A stretch of 5,075 nt of DNA from an uncultured Hyphomicrobiales bacterium (lineage in GTDB: Bacteria; Pseudomonadota; Alphaproteobacteria; Rhizobiales; Aestuariivirgaceae): NCBI GenBank assembly GCA_903930095.1, contig CAIYXE010000618.1, positions 1 through 5,075 of the forward strand, in the 5' to 3' direction. Below the pieces are notes generated by a model. That model was not told where the DNA came from, did not search any database, and saw only the letters and a list, made by a program, of their open reading frames with translations. Each line of letters opens with the position of its first letter. The first letter of the stretch is position 1. This document shows, piece by piece, positions 1 through 5,075 of this stretch. A program made the position numbers and the translations under genes.

Positions 1-2295
1 GAGGCGGGCACCTTCTTCGTGCGGCTGACCAGGCGGCTGGTGCAGCTGATGCAGGACATTACGGAGGATGGCTATGTCTTCCGCACCGACCTGCGGCTGA
101 GGCCCGACCCGCGCGCCACGCAGGTGGCGATCTCGATCGAGGCGGCTGCCGTCTACTATGAGAACCAGGGCCAGAACTGGGAGCGCGCCGCCATGATCAA
201 GGCGCGGGCGGCGGCGGGCGACATCGCGCTCGGTGCGGAATTCCTCGACCGGCTCAAGCCCTATATCTGGCGCAAATACCTCGACTTCGCGGCGATTGCC
301 GACGTGCAGTCGATGAAGCGGCAGATCCATGCGGTGAAGGGCCACGGCGAAATCAAGGTCCGTGGCCACAATTTGAAGCTCGGGCGCGGCGGCATCCGCG
401 AGATCGAGTTCTTCGTGCAGACGCAGCAGCTGATTGCCGGCGGCCGCAACCCGAAGCTCCGTGGGCGGAGCACGCTGGCGATGCTGGATGCACTGGCGCA
501 GGCGCAGTGGATCAGCCAGCAGGCGGCGGAGGAGCTCAAATCCGCCTATCGCTTCCTGCGCATGATCGAGCACCGGGTGCAGATGGTGAATGACGAGCAG
601 ACCCATGTGCTGCCGTTGGAGGACAGGGCCTTCGAGAGCTTCGCGCGCTTCTGCGGATACGCAGCACCTGAGGCCTTCGAGGAGGAGGTGCGCCGCACGC
701 TCGAATGCGTGCAGGGCCATTATGCGCGGCTGTTCGAGCAGGCGGAGGAGCTGGGCACAGCCGGCGGCAGCCTGGTCTTCACCGGCGGGGAGGATGATCC
801 CGAGACGATCGAGACCTTGTCGCGCATGGGCTTCAGGGGCCCCAGCGAAGTCTCCGCCACCATCAGGGGCTGGCACTTCGGCCGCTATGCGGCAACCCGC
901 AGCGCGCGCTCACGCGAGTTGCTGACGGAGCTGATGCCGAAGCTTCTCTCCGCGCTGGCCTCGATGGGGGATGCCGATCTCGCCTTCCTCGCTTTCGACC
1001 GCTTCCTCGGCGGGCTGCCCACGGGCGTGCAGCTGTTCTCGCTGCTCAAGGCCAATCCGAAGCTGCTTGACCTGCTGGCGACCATCCTCGGCAGCGCGCC
1101 ACGCCTTGCCGAGCAGCTGAGCCGCATGCCGAAAGTGCTTGATGCCGTGCTCGACCCCGGCTTCTTCTCATCGCTCCCCTCCGGGGCGGAGATCGTGCAG
1201 CTGATCGACACCACCATGCCGGCGGAGCTGGAACTCGACGAGGTGGCGGACCGGGCCCGTATCGTCGGCAAGGAGCAGGCCTTCCGCATCGGCGTGCGTG
1301 TCCTTTCCGAGACGGCGGGTGCGGCTGAGACGGGCCATGCGTTCTCGCTGCTCGCCGGGCTGCTGCTCGGCCGGCTGCACGCAGCGGTGACGCGCGACGC
1401 CGTGCGCCGTTACGGCACCGTGCCGGGTGGGCGCAGCGCGGTCATCGCCATGGGCAAGCTCGGCGGCAACGAGATGACGGCCGGTTCCGACCTCGACCTC
1501 ATCATCGTCTATGATGCAGCGCCGGGTGCTGAGGTGAGCCTCGGGCCCAAGCCGCTGAGCATCAACCAGTATTTCGCGCGGTTGACCCAGCGCCTGATCT
1601 CGGCGGTTTCCGCGCCCACGGCGGAGGGCGTGCTCTACGAGGTGGACATGCGGCTCCGGCCCTCGGGCAGCAAGGGACCGGTGGCGGCCAGCTTCGCCAG
1701 TTTCGAGAGCTACCACAGAGGCTCTGCCTGGACCTGGGAGAAGCTGGCGCTGACCCGCGCGCGGCCAGTCTGCGGCGATCCGGGCCTGATGGACGAGATC
1801 ACCCGCCAGATCCGCCTTGCGCTGGCCGAGCCGCGCGATGCCGTGAAGGTGAAGGCCGACGTCGTCGACATGCGCCGGCTCATGCTGCGCGAGCAGGGAT
1901 CCGGCGGGGTATGGGATGTGAAGCGGACGCGCGGCGGCCTCGTTGAGCTTGAGTTCATTGCCCAGACGCTGCAGCTGATCCACGCCGCGCAGCACCCGGA
2001 GGTTCTGGACACCAACACGCTGACGGCCCTGGAGAAGATGCACCGGGCGGGTCTCCTCACCGATGGTGACCATGCCGTGCTGAAGCGCGCGGGCCTGTTC
2101 TACCATCGGCTCACGCAGATGCTGCGGCTCTGCCTTGACGGGCCCTACGAGCCCGGCAAAGCCCTTCCCGCGCTCAACTTGCTGGTCGCCAACGCCGCCG
2201 TCGCCCCGGATATCCGGGCGGCGGAGGCGCTGCTGGCGGACACCCAGGGCGAGGTGGCCCGGCTCTTCGACCGCCTGGTGGGACCGGTTTCCTGA
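1..2295 (+). CDS. glnE: Bifunctional glutamine synthetase adenylyltransferase/adenylyl-removing enzyme (GlnE), 5'-truncated by window edge
   Basis: Cytoplasmic enzyme that attaches AMP to, and phosphorolytically removes it from, the regulatory tyrosine of glutamine synthetase under PII control. The frame is open from base 1 to TGA at 2293-2295 (764 residues), so the GTG at 19 is internal. The family is usually about 950-1000 residues, so roughly 200 N-terminal residues, including the first nucleotidyltransferase metal motif, lie outside. Numbering from the first codon, the two homologous halves are visible: RTDLRLRP at 28-35 and EVDMRLRP at 547-554; RGGIREIEF at 129-137 and RGGLVELEF at 644-652. 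The second half carries the intact metal-binding signature, with MGKLGGNE at 484-491 followed by GSDLDL at 495-500 (Asp497 and Asp499). By family knowledge the N-terminal half removes AMP and the C-terminal half adds it. No frameshift or missing motif is seen. Identification is firm. Confidence 0.97.
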   Translation, partial: EAGTFFVRLTRRLVQLMQDITEDGYVFRTDLRLRPDPRATQVAISIEAAAVYYENQGQNWERAAMIKARAAAGDIALGAEFLDRLKPYIWRKYLDFAAIADVQSMKRQIHAVKGHGEIKVRGHNLKLGRGGIREIEFFVQTQQLIAGGRNPKLRGRSTLAMLDALAQAQWISQQAAEELKSAYRFLRMIEHRVQMVNDEQTHVLPLEDRAFESFARFCGYAAPEAFEEEVRRTLECVQGHYARLFEQAEELGTAGGSLVFTGGEDDPETIETLSRMGFRGPSEVSATIRGWHFGRYAATRSARSRELLTELMPKLLSALASMGDADLAFLAFDRFLGGLPTGVQLFSLLKANPKLLDLLATILGSAPRLAEQLSRMPKVLDAVLDPGFFSSLPSGAEIVQLIDTTMPAELELDEVADRARIVGKEQAFRIGVRVLSETAGAAETGHAFSLLAGLLLGRLHAAVTRDAVRRYGTVPGGRSAVIAMGKLGGNEMTAGSDLDLIIVYDAAPGAEVSLGPKPLSINQYFARLTQRLISAVSAPTAEGVLYEVDMRLRPSGSKGPVAASFASFESYHRGSAWTWEKLALTRARPVCGDPGLMDEITRQIRLALAEPRDAVKVKADVVDMRRLMLREQGSGGVWDVKRTRGGLVELEFIAQTLQLIHAAQHPEVLDTNTLTALEKMHRAGLLTDGDHAVLKRAGLFYHRLTQMLRLCLDGPYEPGKALPALNLLVANAAVAPDIRAAEALLADTQGEVARLFDRLVGPVS

Positions 2296-2348
2296 GACGG
2301 CCGCGACGGAATTGCGGCTCACCCCCGTCTTGCTTTCCGGACAACAAC

Positions 2349-2353
2349 AGGAG
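2349..2353 (+). promoter_or_regulatory. Ribosome binding site of the EF-hand protein gene
   Basis: AGGAG lies 9 bases before the ATG at 2363. It fixes the start well downstream of the long upstream open stretch, which would otherwise overlap the end of glnE. The start so chosen also opens with a convincing signal peptide. Confidence 0.75.
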
Positions 2354-2362
2354 AACCGTCCG

Positions 2363-2812
2363 ATGATCCGTTTCACGCTTGCGCTTGCCCTGATGGCCGG
2401 TGTTGCCATCGCCCCGGCCCCCGGCTTGGCCATGGAACCCTACCTGCCGCGCAACCCCAAGACCTTCAGCAAGACCGATGCCGACGCCAACGGCAAGGTG
2501 ACGGCCGCTGAACTGAGGCCCTTTGCCGAAAAGCGTTTCGCCCGGCTGGACAAGGACCGTAACGGTGCCGTCTCGGCGGCGGAGATCGACGAGGCGCTGC
2601 TGCGCTCCCTCGAGCGCCGCCGCGGCCGGATCCTGGCCAAGCTCGACGCCGACAAGGACGGCGTGATCACCCATGCCGAGCTCGACCGGTTCACCGAGGC
2701 GATGGTGGCCTCCGCTGATGGCGACCGTGACGGGGGTGTCAGCCTGGAGGAGGTGCTCAACTACAGGGTTGCGAAATTGAAGAAACCCGCTACGGGAGAG
2801 TCATCCAACTGA
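2363..2812 (+). CDS. Exported four-EF-hand calcium-binding protein (calmodulin-like)
   Basis: A 149-residue protein, probably periplasmic. Residues 1-23 look like a Sec signal peptide: Met-Ile-Arg, a hydrophobic Ala/Leu-rich core, and likely cleavage after GLA at 23. The mature part is almost entirely four canonical 12-residue EF-hand loops at 39-50, 63-74, 95-106 and 119-130. Each has Asp at positions 1 and 3, Asn or Asp at 5, Gly at 6, a hydrophobic residue at 8 and Glu at 12, so all four should bind Ca2+. Loop starts are spaced 24, 32 and 24 residues apart, giving two EF-hand pairs. There is no cysteine. The C-terminus is short and basic, then Ser/Thr-rich. The ATG is chosen for its Shine-Dalgarno sequence and signal peptide. 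The gene lies 67 bases after glnE and 51 bases before the preferred sigma-factor start, so it is probably in the sigma operon. The calcium role follows from the motifs; a buffering, sensing or adaptor role is not known. Confidence 0.88.
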   Translation: MIRFTLALALMAGVAIAPAPGLAMEPYLPRNPKTFSKTDADANGKVTAAELRPFAEKRFARLDKDRNGAVSAAEIDEALLRSLERRRGRILAKLDADKDGVITHAELDRFTEAMVASADGDRDGGVSLEEVLNYRVAKLKKPATGESSN

Positions 2813-2863
2813 CCTCGAGCCAGGCACCAGGACTTGACACGCGACGCCCCGGCCTTCCGGCAG

Positions 2864-3427
2864 ATGACGGATGCCAGCCTGCTGGAGGCCGCTGCCGCGG
2901 GCTCCCAGGCGGCCTTCGCCGAAATTGTCAGCCGGTATTTCCAGCCGGTCTACCGGCTTGTCTGGCGCTTGACGGGCGGGGCCGCCGATGCTGAGGACAT
3001 TGCCCAGGACGCCTTCGTGAAGCTGTGGAAGAATCCGTCACAGATTCGCGAGGGCGCGGCTCTCAAGGGCTGGCTGATGCGGGTTGCCTCCAATGCGGTG
3101 ATCGACGGGAGCCGCAAGCCCCGCGCCGCCGCGCTTGCGGATGCGCCCGAGCCGCAGGATCCGCAGGCGCGGCCAGACGCACCCCTGGACCGCGCGCAGG
3201 CGGCAAGGCTGGTGGACGCGATGATCGCCGCGCTGCCGGAACGGCAGCGGCTGGCACTCTCGCTTGTCTATTTCGAGGGGCTGTCCAATATCGAGGCCGC
3301 CGCCGTGATGGAGGTGAGCATCGAGGCGGTGGAATCGCTGCTGGCGCGGGCGCGCCGGAGCTTGAAGGAAATCCTGTCTGCCGAGTGGCGTGACCTCATC
3401 GGCGGATTGGCGGAAACAGGACATTGA
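2864..3427 (+). CDS. RNA polymerase sigma factor of the ECF (sigma-70 group 4) type
   Basis: Directs RNA polymerase to a dedicated promoter set. From the ATG at 2864 the protein is 187 residues, normal for an ECF factor. Region 2 spans about 18-85: the core-binding helix includes DAEDIAQDAFVKLW at 42-55, and the -10 recognition helices end with GWLMRVASNAVIDGSRK at 69-85. A Pro/Ala/Asp-rich linker follows at about 86-116. Region 4 spans about 117-171: LPERQR, then a helix-turn-helix (GLSNIEAAAVMEVSIEAVESLLARARRSLKE). There are no regions 1.1 or 3 and no extra C-terminal domain. The start is uncertain. An in-frame TTG at 2834 would add 10 residues, but its nearest AGGA is only one base away. 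The ATG gives the usual family N-terminus (MTDASLLEAAAAG), although its Shine-Dalgarno sequence is weak. The stop overlaps the ribosome binding site of the next gene, implying coupled synthesis with the putative anti-sigma factor. Confidence 0.93.
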   Translation: MTDASLLEAAAAGSQAAFAEIVSRYFQPVYRLVWRLTGGAADAEDIAQDAFVKLWKNPSQIREGAALKGWLMRVASNAVIDGSRKPRAAALADAPEPQDPQARPDAPLDRAQAARLVDAMIAALPERQRLALSLVYFEGLSNIEAAAVMEVSIEAVESLLARARRSLKEILSAEWRDLIGGLAETGH

Positions 3428-3431
3428 GGAG
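3427..3431 (+). promoter_or_regulatory. Ribosome binding site of the putative anti-sigma gene, overlapping the sigma stop codon
   Basis: AGGAG begins on the last base of the sigma-factor TGA (3425-3427) and sits 4 bases before the ATG at 3436. This decides the start at 3436 over the TTG at 3424 and suggests translational coupling. Confidence 0.7.
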
Positions 3432-3435
3432 CAAG

Positions 3436-3810
3436 ATGAACGACGGCAAGGACATGCGCCGGGACCTGACCCCCGACGAGGATGAGCGGGAGGCAGGCAG
3501 GCTGCTGCGGCTCGCCTCCGATCCGGCGCTGCCCGAGGGCGCCACGGCGCGGCTCATGGCGCGCATCGCGCAGGAGCGGCAGCAGGCCACGGTCGTGGCA
3601 TTGCCGCCGCGGCGCAACGTTCTGCGCTATGCTGCCGCCCTGCCGCTGGCTGCGTCGCTGGCGCTCGGCGTCTATCTGGGCGCCAAAGGGACGCTCGACT
3701 TCATGTTGCCTGGCGCGATCACCGGCGGCGTTGCCCAGTACGAAGACGTGCCGGATGATCTGGGCGGCGTCGGCGAGGCTGACGCCTATGCCAAGGAAAG
3801 CCTCTCATGA
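3436..3810 (+). CDS. Putative single-pass membrane anti-sigma factor
   Basis: A 124-residue protein with the layout of a transmembrane anti-sigma factor. A charged cytoplasmic N-terminus (about 1-61) contains an acidic/basic helix, DEDEREAGRLLRLASDP, near 14-30, followed by a second predicted helix at 36-50. One hydrophobic span at about 62-83 (VLRYAAALPLAASLALGVYL) follows Arg59-Arg60, which favours cytoplasmic N and periplasmic C. A short Gly/Asp-rich tail (84-124) would lie in the periplasm. It has no cysteine or histidine, so it is not a zinc-type (ZAS) anti-sigma factor. The DPALPEGATARLMARI stretch resembles small alphaproteobacterial proteins encoded after ECF genes. The function is inferred mainly from position directly after the sigma gene and from topology; CnrY, the small membrane anti-sigma of CnrH, is the closest analogy I can name. 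The last base of its ATGA overlap leads into the sensor-like gene. Confidence 0.72.
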   Translation: MNDGKDMRRDLTPDEDEREAGRLLRLASDPALPEGATARLMARIAQERQQATVVALPPRRNVLRYAAALPLAASLALGVYLGAKGTLDFMLPGAITGGVAQYEDVPDDLGGVGEADAYAKESLS

Positions 3811-4319
3811 GCGAGACCGCGACTGCCCCGGTGGCCGCCGCCCGCCGTTTCCCTTGGCTCAAGGCGGCGCTCATCGCCTCGCTGGCCGTCAACCTGCTGT
3901 TTGTTGGGGCGGGCGTTGCACGCTTCATGGTGCAAGAGCCGCCGGAACGGGTGGCGGGCCTTTCCCAGGTGCAACTCATTCCGCGCAAATTCTTCGGCGA
4001 ACTCGATCAGGCCCGCAAGGCTGAACTGCTCGGCGTGTTCCGTGAGATGGGCCCCGCCTTCCGCGAAGGCCGGCGCGCAGCGCGTGAGGAGATTGCCGTG
4101 CTGGCATCCGCCCTCGATGCCGAGCCCTACGACCCGTCGCGCGTCGAGGCCGCAATCGACAGCTTTTCTGACAGAAGCGGAAAGCTCGTGACCGCAGGCG
4201 GCCACACCGCGCTGAAGCTGATTACCATGCTGACGCCCGCGGAACGAAAGCTGCTCGCCAAGCATATCCGCCAGCGCGCTGACCGTGGCCGGGGCAGGGG
4301 TGACAAGCGGGAGGATTGA
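3807..4319 (+). CDS. Membrane-anchored periplasmic protein, Metal_resist/CnrX-like (periplasmic heavy-metal sensor family)
   Basis: A 170-residue protein. A short cytoplasmic N-terminus with Arg13-Arg14 precedes one transmembrane helix at about 18-40 (LKAALIASLAVNLLFVGAGV). The periplasmic part at about 41-170 is nearly all helical: a long charged helix near 64-105 (ELDQARKAELLGVFREM, then FREGRRAAREEI), a PYDPSRVEAAID turn-helix at 107-118, and LTPAERKLLAKHI at 142-154. This last segment resembles the LTxxQ-like ends of Spy/CpxP/ZraP/CnrX helical hairpins. The tail is Arg/Gly-rich. The ATG overlaps the preceding stop (ATGA at 3807-3810), with AAGGAA at 3793-3798 as ribosome binding site. By analogy with CnrX it may sense an envelope signal and relieve the anti-sigma factor. 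It has only two histidines (133 and 153) and no cysteine, so the metal specificity implied by the family name is doubtful. It could instead be a chaperone-like envelope-stress sensor. Confidence 0.78.
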   Translation: MSETATAPVAAARRFPWLKAALIASLAVNLLFVGAGVARFMVQEPPERVAGLSQVQLIPRKFFGELDQARKAELLGVFREMGPAFREGRRAAREEIAVLASALDAEPYDPSRVEAAIDSFSDRSGKLVTAGGHTALKLITMLTPAERKLLAKHIRQRADRGRGRGDKRED

Positions 4320-4340
4320 TCCCCTGATCTCGCGTGACCG

Positions 4341-4397
4341 CCTTAGCGCGCGTTCCGACCAGGTGGAAACACCTGGTCGAAAAGAACTCGCGCAAGG
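4341..4397. repeat. Long imperfect palindrome 1 in the convergent intergenic region
   Basis: The core is a perfect 10-bp stem, CGACCAGGTG (4356-4365) with CACCTGGTCG (4370-4379), closed by a GAAA tetraloop on the + strand. An unpaired AAAA (4380-4383) separates it from an outer stem: GTTC (4352-4355) with GAAC (4384-4387), a C/T mismatch, GCGCG (4346-4350) with CGCGC (4389-4393), then a bulged A and CCTT/AAGG (4341-4344/4394-4397). It begins 22 bases after the stop of the sensor-like gene. No T-run follows on either strand, so it is not a textbook intrinsic terminator, though a stem this strong could still stop or protect transcripts. Confidence 0.75.
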
Positions 4398-4407
4398 TAA
4401 ATTTCTT

Positions 4408-4456
4408 GAGCATGATCTTATCGCAAAAGTGGTATCCACTTTTGCGGATCATGCTC
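4408..4456. repeat. Long palindrome 2, Rhizobiales-type intergenic palindromic repeat
   Basis: The outer arms GAGCATGATC (4408-4417) and GATCATGCTC (4447-4456) are perfectly complementary. The inner arms CGCAAAAGTGG (4422-4432) and CCACTTTTGCG (4436-4446) are too, with a 3-base TAT loop. The four bases TTAT (4418-4421) bulge on the left side only. The GAGCATGATC ... CCACTTTT.CGGATCATGCTC pattern matches, from memory, a very common palindromic repeat of Rhizobiales genomes, including its T-rich bulge. It ends 6 bases from the kinase stop codon, so it lies in the 3' untranslated regions of both convergent genes. It may act as a bidirectional transcript end or stabiliser; this is inference. Confidence 0.82.
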
Positions 4457-4462
4457 TATGAT

Positions 4463-5075
4463 CTACGACGCCAGCTGAACCTGCGGGGCCGACACGGGGA
4501 AGCTTACTGAAACCTCGGTGCCCTTGCCGACCGCGCTGCGGATCGACAGCGTGCCGCCGTGCAGTTCCACGAAGGACTTCGAGATCGCGAGGCCCAGCCC
4601 CGAGCCGCCCTTGGTCTTGGTGAACTGGTTCTCGACCTGCTCAAAGGGCCGGCCCAGCTTCTCGATGTCGCGCGCGGGGATGCCGATGCCGGTATCGCGG
4701 ATCGAGATGGTCATCATGGCGCGCTCGATGCTTGCCGTGATGGTGACCTTGCCGCCCTCCGGCGTGAACTTGATGGCATTCGAGAGCAGGTTGATGAGCA
4801 CCTGCTTGAAGGCGCGCCGGTCGGCCCACAGCGAGAGGGCGGGCGGCACGTGGCGCTCGATGGCAAAACCGCCCTCGAAGGCGCGCGGGCTCACCAGCCG
4901 CATCACTTCGTCCAGCGCTGCATCGGCCTGCAACGTCTCGCATTCGAGCATCATGCGGCCGGCCTCGATCTTCGACATGTCGAGGATGTCGTTGATGACA
5001 TCGAGCAGGAACAGTCCGCTCCGGTGGATGTCGCGCGAATACTCGGCGTATTTCTCAGAGCCCATGGGCCCGAAC
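4463..5075 (-). CDS. Sensor histidine kinase, C-terminal part (PleC/DivJ-like), 5'-truncated by window edge
   Basis: The frame is open to the right edge (Phe-Gly-Pro before the Met at 5065), so that Met is internal; the stop is TAG at 4465-4463. Numbering from this Met, 1-37 is the second dimerisation helix of a HisKA domain (DIHRSGLFLLDVINDILDMS, KIEAGR). The ATP-binding domain follows: N box LINLLSNAIKF at 90-100, G1 box DTGIGI at 124-129, F box RPFEQV at 139-144 and G2 box GSGLGLAI at 154-161. It ends about 40 residues later without a receiver domain. The phosphoacceptor His should lie a few tens of residues upstream, outside the window, as would any PAS or membrane sensor part. FGPMGSEKYAEYSRDIH and IEKLGRPFEQVENQFTKTKGGSGLGL are typical of alphaproteobacterial PleC/DivJ-like kinases that act on DivK/PleD-type regulators. 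Assignment as a kinase is firm; PleC itself is a guess. It is convergent with the sigma cassette. Confidence 0.93.
   Translation of the reverse strand, partial: FGPMGSEKYAEYSRDIHRSGLFLLDVINDILDMSKIEAGRMMLECETLQADAALDEVMRLVSPRAFEGGFAIERHVPPALSLWADRRAFKQVLINLLSNAIKFTPEGGKVTITASIERAMMTISIRDTGIGIPARDIEKLGRPFEQVENQFTKTKGGSGLGLAISKSFVELHGGTLSIRSAVGKGTEVSVSFPVSAPQVQLAS

Noticed and set aside
2308..2330. ECF-like promoter, GGAATT followed by CGTCT, upstream of the EF-hand gene
   Set aside because: The distance between the two elements is about 3-4 bases shorter than usual for ECF promoters, and the -35 lacks the typical AAC. It might be an autoregulated promoter, but I cannot support it.
2338..2362. 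CGGAC/GTCCG inverted repeat enclosing the ribosome binding site of the EF-hand gene
   Set aside because: Only 5 bp with a 15-base loop; such pairs are common by chance in GC-rich DNA.
1168..2433. Long open frame of 421 codons on the minus strand, antisense to glnE
   Set aside because: It is a GC-rich shadow of glnE with low-complexity, Arg/Gly/His-rich composition and no recognisable domain; it also runs across the end of glnE into the next gene.
3025..3424. Alternative frames on both strands within the sigma gene
   Set aside because: The products are Gly/Arg/Ala-rich shadows, while the sigma-factor frame contains complete regions 2 and 4.
3786..4439. Open frame of 217 codons on the minus strand, antisense to the sensor-like gene and running through palindrome 1
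   Set aside because: The opposite strand has a coherent protein with a transmembrane helix, a coupled start and a ribosome binding site; the antisense product shows no domain.
4356..4456. Rho-independent terminators at the two palindromes
   Set aside because: Strong stems are present, but no T-run follows the stem on either strand, so they are listed as repeats instead.
1..5075. tRNA, rRNA, CRISPR array, insertion sequence or attachment site
   Set aside because: No regularly spaced direct repeats, transposase fragments or RNA-gene signatures were seen; almost all of the window is coding.

Overview
The window is GC-rich, densely coded chromosomal DNA. The GlnE sequence, the PleC/DivJ-type kinase and the intergenic palindromes all suggest an alphaproteobacterium, most likely of the Hyphomicrobiales (Rhizobiales). 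That assignment rests on recognition of families, not on a search.

Layout. Positions 1-2295 (+) hold the C-terminal four-fifths or so of glnE, the glutamine synthetase adenylyltransferase/adenylyl-removing enzyme; its N-terminus lies left of the window. After a 67-base gap comes a compact four-gene cassette on the same strand, 2363-4319. It encodes an exported four-EF-hand protein, an ECF sigma factor, a single-pass membrane protein in the anti-sigma position, and a membrane-anchored periplasmic protein of the Metal_resist/CnrX-like type. The last three genes are tightly coupled: a Shine-Dalgarno sequence overlaps one stop codon, and an ATGA overlap joins the next pair. Between the cassette and the next gene (4320-4462) there is no gene, but there are two adjacent long palindromes. 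From 4463 to the right edge (-) is the C-terminal part of a sensor histidine kinase, convergent with the cassette; its phosphoacceptor histidine lies outside the window.

How it may work. The cassette has the logic of a cell-surface signalling module: a periplasmic sensor, a transmembrane anti-sigma factor and an ECF sigma factor, as in the CnrX/CnrY/CnrH nickel-cobalt system. Two things are unusual. The sensor-like protein has only two histidines and no cysteine, so it is poor in expected metal ligands. A secreted protein with four intact EF-hand loops is encoded directly in front of the sigma factor. The possibility that calcium or envelope state, rather than nickel or cobalt, is the input is an inference. 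glnE (nitrogen control) and the kinase (probably cell-cycle or developmental signalling) are neighbours with no evident mechanistic link to the cassette.

The most interesting items are the EF-hand/sigma/anti-sigma/sensor cassette and the pair of structurally matched palindromic repeats of opposite orientation, which share a 4-base A/T bulge and differ in arm sequence while keeping base pairing.
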